DNA of 64,000 nt from Rhizobium sp. NFR03 (GTDB lineage Bacteria > Pseudomonadota > Alphaproteobacteria > Rhizobiales > Rhizobiaceae). The notes below the pieces were generated by a model. The model made no database searches. It was not told the origin of the DNA and saw only the letters and a list, made by a program, of their open reading frames with translations. The translations under genes and the position numbers were made by a program. Shown piece after piece: positions 35,783 through 44,839 of this stretch (position 1 is the stretch's first letter; every line of letters begins with the position of its first letter). Location of the stretch: positions 248,001 to 312,000 of the forward strand of contig NZ_FOGR01000004.1 in the NCBI RefSeq assembly GCF_900111275.1, given 5' to 3'.

Positions 35783-35808
35783 AGGACGGCGTCTCACGGC
35801 GCCGTCCT
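35783..35808 (+). other. Intercistronic hairpin between permease and dmmC
   Basis: A 9-bp perfect stem, AGGACGGCG / CGCCGTCCT, encloses an 8-nt loop. No T run follows, so it is more likely an attenuating or mRNA-stabilising hairpin than a full terminator. The 77-bp gap otherwise holds only the region before the dmmC start. Confidence 0.5.
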
Positions 35809-35844
35809 CCCCCGGATAGCCTGACATCCTTTCGAGACACGATC

Positions 35845-36447
35845 ATGCAGCCTTCCCCTATCAAAAGCCGGCCCCTCTACGGCACCCTCGCTCCGGTTGC
35901 CCACGCCATGCGGCACATCGCCATTGCCGAAGGTGAAGGCGCGTCCGCCGTGATCGAAGCCTTCGGCGATCACGAGGCCCTGTCCCGCACAACCATCCTC
36001 TTTTCACCCGCGCCGTACCGCACCGATCGCACGCAGGAGACGTTTCTGGCGTCATTGTCCTGCGAGGCGCTCAGCGTCGCATCAAGTGCCGAGGATTTGC
36101 TCGGCGAACTCGTGACGTTATTATCTACGGCGACCATGGGCACCCGGCTCTATGTCAGCGGCAGCGAGGACTTCATCGGTCGCGTTACCAGCGAGGCCCT
36201 GCATCAGGGCATCGATGCGGACGCCATCCAGACCGAACATCGTGGGGCTCCGACCCGCCGCGTCCAGTGCGTTCACTGCAAGGGCTTCACCGACGGCGTA
36301 TCGGCAAGCCCCGCCACCTGCGCCCATTGCGGTATCCACCTTCTGGTGCGCGATCATTATTCCCGCCGTCTCGGCGCCTTCATGGGCGTTTCCATCGATG
36401 CCGAGGCACCGGGCGACATCCCGCCGGCAGAGGCGTTCGGAGCATGA
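35845..36447 (+). CDS. dmmC: Dimethylamine monooxygenase subunit C
   Basis: 200 residues (about 21 kDa). The C-terminal third carries two cysteine pairs, CVHCKGF and CAHCG, about 20 residues apart: a four-cysteine metal site followed by HLLVRDHYSRRLGAFMGV. The DMA monooxygenase purified from Pseudomonas has three subunits, the smallest about 24 kDa. It overlaps dmmB by 4 bp. Its role in electron transfer or assembly within DmmABC is not settled. Confidence 0.85.
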   Translation: MQPSPIKSRPLYGTLAPVAHAMRHIAIAEGEGASAVIEAFGDHEALSRTTILFSPAPYRTDRTQETFLASLSCEALSVASSAEDLLGELVTLLSTATMGTRLYVSGSEDFIGRVTSEALHQGIDADAIQTEHRGAPTRRVQCVHCKGFTDGVSASPATCAHCGIHLLVRDHYSRRLGAFMGVSIDAEAPGDIPPAEAFGA

Positions 36448-37409
36448 GCGGCGGCGTGCAGTTTCCCGTGCGGGTCATCGAGACAGAAGCGATATCGCCG
36501 ACCGTCAAGCGCCTGCGGCTGGCCCCGCGCGACGGGCAGGCCCTGCCGGCCTATTCGGCCGGTTCCCATACGGTGCTGACGATCGATGGCGGCAGCCGGC
36601 TGATCCGCAACGCATACTCTCTCCTTGGCTCGACGCTTGCCGGCGGCGCGGCCTATGAGGTCGCAGTACAGCGCAGTCCGCAGTCGCGCGGCGGCTCCGC
36701 CTTCATCCATGATCACCTGACCGTGGGAGCAGACCTCAGCCTGTCGGCGCCGATCAACCTCTTCGCCCTGAACCGCACCGCCCGCCGGCATATCCTGGTT
36801 GCCGGTGGCATCGGCATCACGCCCATTGCGGCCATGGCAGCGGAACTCGATGCCCTCGCTCTGCCCTTCGAGCTTCATTATGCAATGCGCGATACAGCAA
36901 GCGGCGCATTCGCCGCCGAGCTTGCGGCGCGACACGGCGACAATCTCCACCTCTATGTCAGCGAGCGGCAGGAGCGGCTTTCGGTCCGCGATATCCTCGC
37001 CCGCCAGCCGCTCGGCACGCATCTCTATGTCTGCGGACCCGAGCGCATGATCGAGGGCGTGATGACGGACGCACGCATGGCGGGATGGCCGGAAAGCGCG
37101 CTGCATGCCGAGCGGTTTCTGGCGCCTGAGGGCGGAGAGCCCTTCGCACTCCGGCTTGCCCGCTCCGGCATTTCCACCGTTGTGGGTGAGCACGAGACAT
37201 TGCTGGAGGCCATCGAGGCGGCCGGTGTGGATGCCCCCTATCTCTGCCGGGGCGGCGCGTGCGGACAGTGCGAGACGCGGGTGCTCGCCGCCGACGGCCA
37301 CCTGCTGCATGCCGACCATTATCTGACGGACGGCCAGAAATCCCGCGGCGAAACCATCATGACCTGCGTCTCGCGGCTGCGCGGCCGCGAGCTCGTGCTC
37401 GACCTGTGA
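36444..37409 (+). CDS. dmmB: Dimethylamine monooxygenase subunit B, flavin/2Fe-2S reductase
   Basis: 321 residues with the phthalate-dioxygenase-reductase layout. A flavin barrel (about 1-105, RNAYSLLG) is followed by an NAD-binding domain (HILVAGGIGITPIAAMA, HLYVCGPERMI). A C-terminal plant-type ferredoxin domain has CRGGACGQCETRV and a fourth cysteine in TIMTCVSR. It passes electrons from NAD(P)H to the haem subunit DmmA. It overlaps dmmC (ATGA) and lies 12 bp before dmmA. Confidence 0.92.
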   Translation: MSGGVQFPVRVIETEAISPTVKRLRLAPRDGQALPAYSAGSHTVLTIDGGSRLIRNAYSLLGSTLAGGAAYEVAVQRSPQSRGGSAFIHDHLTVGADLSLSAPINLFALNRTARRHILVAGGIGITPIAAMAAELDALALPFELHYAMRDTASGAFAAELAARHGDNLHLYVSERQERLSVRDILARQPLGTHLYVCGPERMIEGVMTDARMAGWPESALHAERFLAPEGGEPFALRLARSGISTVVGEHETLLEAIEAAGVDAPYLCRGGACGQCETRVLAADGHLLHADHYLTDGQKSRGETIMTCVSRLRGRELVLDL

Positions 37410-37421
37410 CGGAGTGACACC

Positions 37422-38462
37422 ATGACCCTTTCGTTCAATGCCGAGACCTTTCGCGACGACTACACCTTCGCCAACAGCCCGAAGGCGATCCGGGCGTTTC
37501 CCTTCCCCTTCGAGCGCGACGACTACACCTACACCGTCAACATCGAGCAGCATGTACCCGGACCGGTCCAGTCGGCGACGGAGTTTCCGATCCACATCGA
37601 CGAGCACTATGTCGCCGAGATGCAGGACCGCGCGATCACCCTCTCGCAGGATCCCCTGCGCTGCCAGTCGCTGCCGCACATGATGACGGCGGAATGGGAT
37701 CTGTTGGAACTGCTGATGACGTCGATGGCGACGCATTATCCGGAAACGTTTTCCCTGACGCGCGAGGGCGACCGCTGGCACTGGATCAACCGGCCGCTCG
37801 GTCTCGACCAGCATTTCACGTTCGGCGATGCATCGACCCTGCCGCAGGGGCCGATGGAATACATCACCCGCCAGTGCCAGGGCGATTTCTGCCTGCTCGA
37901 TCAGCGGGACGACAATCTCTGGATGGATGCGGGCATGGTGACGACGCAGGCCGACTGGTCGCTCGATTTCGACCTCGGCATGAACTTCATGGAGTGGCAC
38001 GCGCCCGTGCCGCTGGCGCACGATCTCGGCGTCTTCGAGCGGGCGCTCAAGTTCCTGCTCAACCTCCAGCAGGGCCGCCCGGTGCGGCGTCTGAACTGGA
38101 CGATGACGATCAATCCGCGCCTCGACACCAGCCCGGAGAACTACCACCGCTGGGGCATCGACAAGGCGAGCGTGACGCCGGAAAACGTCGGCGACAAGGT
38201 GCATCTGCGCGTCGAGCTGCAGGCGCTCTGGCGGCTTCCGCGCTCCAACGCCATCGTGTTCTCGATCCGCTGCTACCTCATCAAGATGGACGAGCTGGTG
38301 ACCCAGAAGAAATGGGCGCGGCGGTTCCATCGCGTGCTTGCGAGCCTGCCGCAGCCGATTGCCGACTATAAGGGCCTTGGCCGCTTCCGCGATACGACCG
38401 TCGCATGGCTGTCACGCCATGATGACGGCCTTCCCACATCCCCCGGCTTTGCGCCGGACTGA
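37422..38462 (+). CDS. dmmA: Dimethylamine monooxygenase subunit A (haem-dependent oxidative N-demethylase, DUF3445)
   Basis: 346 residues (about 40 kDa) of the DUF3445/HODM family, with KAIRAFPFPFERDDYTYTV near the start, HWINRPLGLDQHFTFGD in the middle and NYHRWGIDKASV, LRVELQALWRLPRSNAIVFSIR toward the end. Family members bind haem and oxidise dimethylamine to methylamine plus formaldehyde. It is the catalytic subunit of the complex with DmmB and DmmC. The gene order C-B-A followed by a GcvT-like gene differs from the dmmDABC order described in marine bacteria. Confidence 0.9.
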   Translation: MTLSFNAETFRDDYTFANSPKAIRAFPFPFERDDYTYTVNIEQHVPGPVQSATEFPIHIDEHYVAEMQDRAITLSQDPLRCQSLPHMMTAEWDLLELLMTSMATHYPETFSLTREGDRWHWINRPLGLDQHFTFGDASTLPQGPMEYITRQCQGDFCLLDQRDDNLWMDAGMVTTQADWSLDFDLGMNFMEWHAPVPLAHDLGVFERALKFLLNLQQGRPVRRLNWTMTINPRLDTSPENYHRWGIDKASVTPENVGDKVHLRVELQALWRLPRSNAIVFSIRCYLIKMDELVTQKKWARRFHRVLASLPQPIADYKGLGRFRDTTVAWLSRHDDGLPTSPGFAPD

Positions 38463-38519
38463 ACCGTTCACGGCATGGGCGCGAGCCCGCCCATCGATCG
38501 CCTGTTACTGGAGGACGAC

Positions 38520-39653
38520 ATGACTGCATCCTGGAGATTTTCGACCCTGGCGGACCGCCACCGGTCGCTCGGCTCGAAGCTGGAAGACTGGAGCGGGATG
38601 GGCACCGCCTGGTCCTATGATGGCGATGCCGATCTCGAATATCTGGCGATCCGCACGAAAGCGGGCCTGATGGACGTTTCCGGCCTGAAGAAGGTCCACA
38701 TTACCGGCGCCCATGCCGCCCATGTCATCGACCTCGCCACCACGCGCGACGTCGAGAAGATCTATCCCGGCAAGTCGGCCTATGCCTGCATGCTCAACGA
38801 AGCCGGCAAGTTCACCGACGACTGCATCATCTACCGCATCTCCACCAACAGCTGGATGGTGGTGCACGGCTCGGGAACGGGCCACGAGGAACTGCAGAAG
38901 GCCGCCATCGGCCGCGACGTTTCCATCCGCTTCGACGACGACCTTCATGACCTGTCGCTGCAAGGGCCGCTCGCCGTCGATTACCTCGCGCCGCACGTTC
39001 CCGGCATCCGCGATCTCCCCTATTTCCATCATCTCCAGACGCGTCTCTTCGGCCTGCCCGTGATGATCTCCCGCACCGGCTATACCGGCGAGCGCGGCTA
39101 CGAGATCTTCTGCCGTGGACAGGATGCGCCCGTCATCTGGGACCGGATTCTGGAAGAAGGCGCCGGGATGGGCATCATCCCGTGCCGCTTCACCACGCTC
39201 GATATGCTGCGGGTGGAAAGCTACTTGCTGTTCTACCCCTTCGACAATTCGCAAAAATATCCCTTTGCCGACGAAGGTCCGGGCGACACGCTCTGGGAGC
39301 TCGGCCTCGATTTCACCGTCAGCCCCGGCAAGACGGGCTTTCGCGGCGCGGAAGAACATGCGCGCCTCAAGGGACGCGAGCGCTTCCGGATCTTCGGCCT
39401 GCTTCTCGACGGCGCTGTGCCGGCCGACGAAGGCGCTCCGGTTTACCAGGACGGCCGGCAGGTGGGCGTTGCCACGTGCGGCATGGTCTCGCCGCTCACC
39501 GGAGCATCGATGGCGATCGCCCGGCTTGCGGTCGATTGCGCCGTGCCCGGCACGAAGCTCGAGGTGATGAATGCGAGCGGCGCAATGTCTGCCGCCGCCC
39601 ACGCTCTGCCCTTCGACGATCCGAAGAAGCTGAAGCGCACCGCCAAAGGCTGA
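38520..39653 (+). CDS. dmmD: Stand-alone GcvT-like aminomethyltransferase, probably DmmD
   Basis: 377 residues covering a full GcvT fold: LMDVSGLKKVHITGAHAAHVID, GKFTDDCIIYRIS (aspartate near the folate site), DLSLQGPLAVDYL, SRTGYTGERGYEIF and a C-terminal barrel with GMVSPLTGASMAIARL. A GGAGG ribosome site precedes the ATG at 38520. GcvT proteins move one-carbon units to tetrahydrofolate. Between dmmA and tmm, whose pathway steps release formaldehyde, it may load that formaldehyde on THF; this is inference. I use the dmmD name by analogy with known dmm loci, with moderate confidence. Confidence 0.75.
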   Translation: MTASWRFSTLADRHRSLGSKLEDWSGMGTAWSYDGDADLEYLAIRTKAGLMDVSGLKKVHITGAHAAHVIDLATTRDVEKIYPGKSAYACMLNEAGKFTDDCIIYRISTNSWMVVHGSGTGHEELQKAAIGRDVSIRFDDDLHDLSLQGPLAVDYLAPHVPGIRDLPYFHHLQTRLFGLPVMISRTGYTGERGYEIFCRGQDAPVIWDRILEEGAGMGIIPCRFTTLDMLRVESYLLFYPFDNSQKYPFADEGPGDTLWELGLDFTVSPGKTGFRGAEEHARLKGRERFRIFGLLLDGAVPADEGAPVYQDGRQVGVATCGMVSPLTGASMAIARLAVDCAVPGTKLEVMNASGAMSAAAHALPFDDPKKLKRTAKG

Positions 39654-39719
39654 GCCTCATATTCGCCGGCGCCAAAAGACTAGCGTGCTGCCGGTTTCAC
39701 GTCATCATGGAGATCGAAA

Positions 39720-41075
39720 ATGAAGAAACGCGTTGCCGTCATCGGTGCCGGTCCGAGCGGACTGGCCGTTCTCAGAGCCTTCGAGACTGCCAGACGCGCG
39801 GGCGTCGATGTGCCGGAGGTCGTCTGCTTCGAAAAGCAGAGCAACTGGGGTGGCCTCTGGAACTATACCTGGCGCACCGGGCTCGACGAATTCGGGGAGC
39901 CTGTGCACGGCTCCATGTACCGCTATCTCTGGTCGAACGGCCCGAAGGAGTGCCTCGAATTTGCCGATTACTCCTTCAAGGAACATTTCGGCCGGGTCAT
40001 CCCCTCCTACCCCCCGCGCGCCGTGCTGCATCATTACATTGCCGGGCGGGTCGAGAAGAGCGGCGTCCGCGCCTATATCCGTTTCCTGACACCAGTGCGC
40101 AATGTCGTCTGGTCCGAGGAGACGCAGACCTTCTCGGTGACCGTCAAGGATCTTCAGAAGGATGAGCACTATACCGAAGAGTTCGATGACGTGGTCGTCG
40201 CCAACGGCCATTTCTCGGTGCCGAACATGCCGTCCTTCCCCGGCATCGAGGGCTTTCTCGGCCGGGTGATGCATGCGCACGATTTCCGCGCGGCCGACGA
40301 ATTCGCCGGCAAGAACGTGCTGCTCGTCGGCTCTTCCTACTCGGCCGAGGACATCGGCACACAGTGCCACAAGTATGGCGCGGCGTCCGTCACATTCAGC
40401 TATCGCACAAAACCGATGGGCTTCGACTGGCCGGATACGTTCGAGGAAAAGCCGCTGATTGCACGTTTCGTCGGCAAGACCGCCTATTTCATCGACGGCA
40501 CGAGCAAGACGGTGGATGCCGTGGTGCTCTGCACGGGCTACCAGCATTCCTTTCCCTTCCTGCCGGACGAGCTTCGCCTGAAGACGAACAACCGTCTCTA
40601 TCCTCTCGGGCTCTACAAGGGCATCGTCTGGGAACAGAACCCGCATCTCTTCTACATCGGCATGCAGGACCAGTATTACACCTTCAACATGTTCGACGCG
40701 CAGGCGTGGTTTGCCCGCGACGTGATCATCGGCCGGATTGCGTTGCCGGACGCAGCAACGCGGGATGCCGACATCAAGGACTGGCGCGCCCGCGAGGAAG
40801 CGCTGACGAACCCGTTCGAAGCCATCGACTACCAGACGGATTACGTTCGCGATCTGCTGTCGGCGACGGACTACCCCGATTTCGATGTCGAGAGGGTTGC
40901 CGAACTCTTCAAGGAATGGGAGCACCATAAGGTCGAGGGCATTCTGACCTACCGCAACAAATCCTATCCGTCCGTTCTCACAGGCGATATGGCGCCGGTC
41001 CATCATACGCCCTGGATGGATGCGCTCGACGATTCGCTCGAAGCCTTTCTCGGCGTGCAGGAAGCTGCGGAATAA
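39720..41075 (+). CDS. tmm: Trimethylamine monooxygenase (flavin-containing monooxygenase)
   Basis: 451 residues. FAD Rossmann motif [13 protein letters not shown] (8-20), [14 protein letters not shown], the FMO signature [11 protein letters not shown], the NADPH motif [10 protein letters not shown], and [11 protein letters not shown]. Length and motifs match bacterial Tmm, which oxidises trimethylamine to TMAO with NADPH and O2. Other FMOs act on many amines and sulfides. The adjacent tdm gene (37 bp downstream) makes trimethylamine the natural assignment. Confidence 0.92.
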   Translation: MKKRVAVIGAGPSGLAVLRAFETARRAGVDVPEVVCFEKQSNWGGLWNYTWRTGLDEFGEPVHGSMYRYLWSNGPKECLEFADYSFKEHFGRVIPSYPPRAVLHHYIAGRVEKSGVRAYIRFLTPVRNVVWSEETQTFSVTVKDLQKDEHYTEEFDDVVVANGHFSVPNMPSFPGIEGFLGRVMHAHDFRAADEFAGKNVLLVGSSYSAEDIGTQCHKYGAASVTFSYRTKPMGFDWPDTFEEKPLIARFVGKTAYFIDGTSKTVDAVVLCTGYQHSFPFLPDELRLKTNNRLYPLGLYKGIVWEQNPHLFYIGMQDQYYTFNMFDAQAWFARDVIIGRIALPDAATRDADIKDWRAREEALTNPFEAIDYQTDYVRDLLSATDYPDFDVERVAELFKEWEHHKVEGILTYRNKSYPSVLTGDMAPVHHTPWMDALDDSLEAFLGVQEAAE

Positions 41076-41112
41076 TATCGGACCCGGCGAAGACCGGGAC
41101 CATGGAGGGACC

Positions 41113-43509
41113 ATGACACGGATCTGGACAAGCGACACGGCGCAATCCGGCACGCCCATGCCGGCGCTCCGGCCGACATCCGCCATCGTGCGTGGCGGTG
41201 AGGCACGCCTCTTCGCCCTGCGACCGGGCGACCGGGTGACGCTGCGCAACCTCGAAGGCGCGCAGCCGGTCGAGGTTCACGGCTTCGGCCCGCCGGAGAG
41301 CCTGCAGGGCCTTGCCGCCAGCGCATCGCCCAAGCCTGTCATGTCCTCGTCCTCCTACAGGATCCCAACCGCCGTCGCGCAGATCCTTGAGGCGGAAACG
41401 AAGGATCCGCCAGTATCGGCGACACTCTTCGACGCGGAGACGCCCGCCGGCGCTGCGGTGACACTGGAGGCCCGAGCGGATCTTCTCTGCCTCGTGGCAG
41501 TGCCCGGCCAACCCATGGCGCCCGACGCGCAGGACACGCCGACCGACATTCTGGTCGATATCCTGCCGCTCGTGGAGCGCACCGGCGAAGTTCCGCCGCC
41601 GCTGGCTCCCGAGGTCGTGACGGACCTGCGCATCCATGCAGCCACGGCTTCGGCTTTTCGGGTGAAGGCAGGCCAATATATCCAGATCATCGATGTCGAT
41701 GGCCGGCAATGCTCGGACTTTCTGGCCTTTGACGCTGGGGATCTGGCGGAAGGCTCGGAGTTCGGCATCGACCCCACCACCACACGCACCCTGATGGGTT
41801 CCAGCTTCTCAGGGCCCGGCCTGCATTCCAAATATTTCGACGCGCGTATGCGGCCTCTGGTCGAGGTGGTGCAGGATACGGTCGGCCGGCACGATACATT
41901 TTTGCTGGCCTGCACCGCCAAATATTACGAGGACATGGGTTATCCCGGCCACTCCAACTGCACGGAGAACTTCAACCGGGTTCTCGCCCCCTACGGCATT
42001 GCCGAGCGCCGGGGCTGGCCGGCGATCAATTTCTTCTACAACACCTTCGTCGATGCGCAGGACCGGATCTCGATGGACGAGCCGTGGTCGCGGCCGGGCG
42101 ATTACGTGCTCTTGCGGGCGCTGACCGATCTCGTCTGCGCCACGTCCTCCTGTGCCGACGATATCGACCCGGCAAATGGCTGGATGCCGACCGATATCCA
42201 TGTCCGCGTCTATGACGCCGACTGCCCGTTTGAAAAGGGAAGCGCCCACCGCATGACACCCGATGCCGAACCCCGCATGAGCCGCGAAACCGGCTTCCAC
42301 CCCCGGACATCCGCACTGACACGTAAGTTCGAGGACTATCGCGGCTTCTGGCTGGCGAGTTGCTACAACGATGCCGGCCCCATCGCCGAATACTGGGCCT
42401 GCCGCGAGCGCGCGGTCGTGATCGACCTTTCCGCCCTGCGCAAGTTCGAGATCACGGGCCCGGATGCCGAGGACCTGCTGCAACTCGCCGTGCCGCGCAA
42501 TGTGAAGAAGCTGGCCGTCGGGCAGATCGTCTATACGCCGCTGACCTATGAGACCGGCGGCATGATTGATGACGGCACGATCTTCCGGTTGGGACCGCAC
42601 AATTTCCGCTGGGTCTGCGGCGATGAATTCTCCGGCGCCTGGCTGCGGGAACTGGCGGACAAGCACGGCCTGAAGGCCTTCGTGCGCAATTCGAGCGATC
42701 AGCTCCACAATATCGCCGTGCAGGGACCCCGCTCACGCGATATCCTCGCGAAGGTGACGGTGACACCGCCGCATCAGCCGACGCTCTCGGAGCTGAAATG
42801 GTTCCGCTTCACCATCGGCCGGATCGCCGACCGTCCGGTCCTCGTCTCCCGCACGGGCTATACCGGCGAACTCGGCTACGAGGTCTGGTGCCATCCACAG
42901 GATGCGAGCATCGTCTGGGATGCCGTCATGACGGCAGGCGAACCGCAGGGCTTGACGCCCATGGGGCTGGCAGCGCTCGACATGGTGCGCATCGAGGCAG
43001 GCCTCGTCTTTGCCGGCTATGATTTTTCCGACCAGACCGACCCCTTCGAGGCCGGTATCGGCTTCACCATTCCCAAGGACAAGCCGGACGCCTATGTGGG
43101 CGACGCCGCCATCGCGCGCCGCCGGGACCATCCCCATCGCCGCATGGTTGGCCTCGACATCGCCGGCAACGAGCCGATCGGCCATGGCGACTGTGTGCAC
43201 GTCGGGCGTGCGCAGGTGGGTGTGGTGACCAGCGCCGTCAAATCCCCGATCCTCGGGCGGAGCATCGCGCTTGCGCGCCTCGACGTGGCCTTTGCGGAGG
43301 TCGGAACGAACGTCGAGATCGGAAAGCTGGACGGTCACCAGAAGCGTATTCCGGCCACCATCGTCCCCTTCCCGCATTTCGACCCGCAGAAGACCCGCGT
43401 GCGAACCGAAGCGCCCGTGGATCAGGCCGCAAAAGGTCTTGCCCGTGAAGACAGCACGGCTTCGACAGTCGTGGACGACCCGCGCGGCGCGGCAAACAGG
43501 GGAGCGTAG
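41113..43509 (+). CDS. tdm: TMAO demethylase/aldolase (DUF1989 + GcvT fusion)
   Basis: 798 residues. The N-terminal half contains a DUF1989 unit (AGQYIQIIDVDGRQCSDFLAF, GHSNCTENFNRVL, CATSSCADDIDPANGW, whose cysteines and acidic residues are the likely zinc site). The C-terminal about 380 residues are a GcvT domain (VIDLSALRKFEITGPDAEDL, SRTGYTGELGYEVW). Tdm cleaves TMAO to dimethylamine and formaldehyde, and its GcvT half can pass formaldehyde to THF. A GGAGGG site precedes the ATG. It ends the island and is convergent with the MRJP-like gene. Confidence 0.93.
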   Translation: MTRIWTSDTAQSGTPMPALRPTSAIVRGGEARLFALRPGDRVTLRNLEGAQPVEVHGFGPPESLQGLAASASPKPVMSSSSYRIPTAVAQILEAETKDPPVSATLFDAETPAGAAVTLEARADLLCLVAVPGQPMAPDAQDTPTDILVDILPLVERTGEVPPPLAPEVVTDLRIHAATASAFRVKAGQYIQIIDVDGRQCSDFLAFDAGDLAEGSEFGIDPTTTRTLMGSSFSGPGLHSKYFDARMRPLVEVVQDTVGRHDTFLLACTAKYYEDMGYPGHSNCTENFNRVLAPYGIAERRGWPAINFFYNTFVDAQDRISMDEPWSRPGDYVLLRALTDLVCATSSCADDIDPANGWMPTDIHVRVYDADCPFEKGSAHRMTPDAEPRMSRETGFHPRTSALTRKFEDYRGFWLASCYNDAGPIAEYWACRERAVVIDLSALRKFEITGPDAEDLLQLAVPRNVKKLAVGQIVYTPLTYETGGMIDDGTIFRLGPHNFRWVCGDEFSGAWLRELADKHGLKAFVRNSSDQLHNIAVQGPRSRDILAKVTVTPPHQPTLSELKWFRFTIGRIADRPVLVSRTGYTGELGYEVWCHPQDASIVWDAVMTAGEPQGLTPMGLAALDMVRIEAGLVFAGYDFSDQTDPFEAGIGFTIPKDKPDAYVGDAAIARRRDHPHRRMVGLDIAGNEPIGHGDCVHVGRAQVGVVTSAVKSPILGRSIALARLDVAFAEVGTNVEIGKLDGHQKRIPATIVPFPHFDPQKTRVRTEAPVDQAAKGLAREDSTASTVVDDPRGAANRGA

Positions 43510-43551
43510 GTCTCTCCCCCTGTCGGCACGACATCTTGTGGCAAGAACGGC

Positions 43552-44745
43552 TTACTCAGGCCGGAAGCGGAACAGGGTAAAGTCCTTGTTCGCCCAGCCC
43601 GAAGGGTGGAACCAGGGCGAATCCTGGATATGGGACGCGGTCACGTAGATGAAGCCGTCTGGCCCTTGCGAAAATGTGTCGGGCCAGCGCAGGCGACTGT
43701 CGGTGAGAACGGTTTCGATCTTCCCGTCCGGCTTCAGCAGCTTTACGGCATCGGCACCGACGGCGCTGAGGTAGATGCTGTCGTCCTTGCCCGTCCAGAG
43801 ACCGTCCACCGGTTCGGTCGTGGCGAATTTCTCGGCCTTGCCCTTCGCCACGTCGGGATCAGTGCCCGCCTGCTGAAGCAGGGCGGTGTCGATGCGGTAC
43901 ATGGTCTTGGCGGTGACGGCCTGCCAGTAGAGTGTCGCGCCATCGCTCGACAGGGCCAGACCGTCGGCGTTGAACATGGGCTGGCGGCCATCCGGGCGCT
44001 TCAGCGGCTTGCCGTCCGTCATCACGACGGCGTCTTTTTCCATTTGCGTGCTGGCATCGTCGCTTAGCACTCTCCATGCCTTTCCCGCTTTCAAGTCCAC
44101 GACCACGAGCCCGCCGGGCATGCCTGAATCCGTGAGATAGGCGAAACTGCCGTCGGGCGACAGGCGCACATCATTCATGTAGCTCGCAGGGCCGGCGACA
44201 TCCGGCGAAAACGGGTAGACCTTCTTCACGCTGTTGGTCTTCAGGTCGATCTGCACGAGCTTCGGGCCATCCTTCACCGTCTTTTCCGTGTTGGGTGCCG
44301 CGGGATCGACGACCCAGAGCGATCCCTTGCCGTCGGCGACAACGCTTTGCACCGAGACGAAGTGATCGCCGGGCGTAACCTCGCTCATCCGGGCGTTGCG
44401 CCATGCGTTCCACTCGTCGTTCGGATAGGGCTTGATGGTGCCGTCCTTCATCACCTCTGCGACGGAGACGGGTACATCCTCGCTCCAGCGGGGAAAGTTC
44501 ACGAAGATGCGGTTGTCTTCCGACACGGTCACGCCGGTGACCTGATGATCGAACCTCGCCACCTCTTCAAGGCGCTCATCCGTCTTGCCGGTGATCGGCG
44601 CGATCAGCTTGCGCGTCTCGCTCTTGATGGTCTCTACCGTCGAGGATTGCGCCAAGGATGGGCCTGAGCCAAGAAATGTCGCGGCGAAAGCGATTGCCAG
44701 GACGGTCTGCGCGGGCGGGCGGAAGCGGAAAGAGGTCGATGTCAC
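43552..44745 (-). CDS. Exported beta-propeller protein of MRJP/SMP-30 (gluconolactonase-like) type
   Basis: 397 residues from a GTG at 44745 that gives a signal peptide ending in SGPSLA. The mature part has six-bladed propeller features: RIFVNFPRWSEDVP, LWVVDPAAPN, SYMNDVRLSPDGSFAYLTDSGMPGGLVVVDL, MFNADGLALSSDGATLYW and RWPDTFSQGPDGFIYVT. These match major royal jelly/yellow-like proteins, the bacterial members of which are uncharacterised, and related SMP-30 lactonases. A periplasmic lactonase or ligand-binding role is possible. It has no evident link to either neighbour cluster. Confidence 0.82.
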   Translation of the reverse strand: MTSTSFRFRPPAQTVLAIAFAATFLGSGPSLAQSSTVETIKSETRKLIAPITGKTDERLEEVARFDHQVTGVTVSEDNRIFVNFPRWSEDVPVSVAEVMKDGTIKPYPNDEWNAWRNARMSEVTPGDHFVSVQSVVADGKGSLWVVDPAAPNTEKTVKDGPKLVQIDLKTNSVKKVYPFSPDVAGPASYMNDVRLSPDGSFAYLTDSGMPGGLVVVDLKAGKAWRVLSDDASTQMEKDAVVMTDGKPLKRPDGRQPMFNADGLALSSDGATLYWQAVTAKTMYRIDTALLQQAGTDPDVAKGKAEKFATTEPVDGLWTGKDDSIYLSAVGADAVKLLKPDGKIETVLTDSRLRWPDTFSQGPDGFIYVTASHIQDSPWFHPSGWANKDFTLFRFRPE

Positions 44746-44839
44746 GATGAAGATCTCCGGTTTCAGCGCGACGAACCGCGACGGGAAACCTTTGTTCCCG
44801 ACGCGGGGACGCCCATAGCGAAAGGCCGGATGGTGAGGC

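Noticed and set aside
34292-35827. Long minus-strand frame opposite the APC permease, 511 codons
   Set aside because: Charged low-complexity translation, antisense to a gene with clear membrane helices and motifs.
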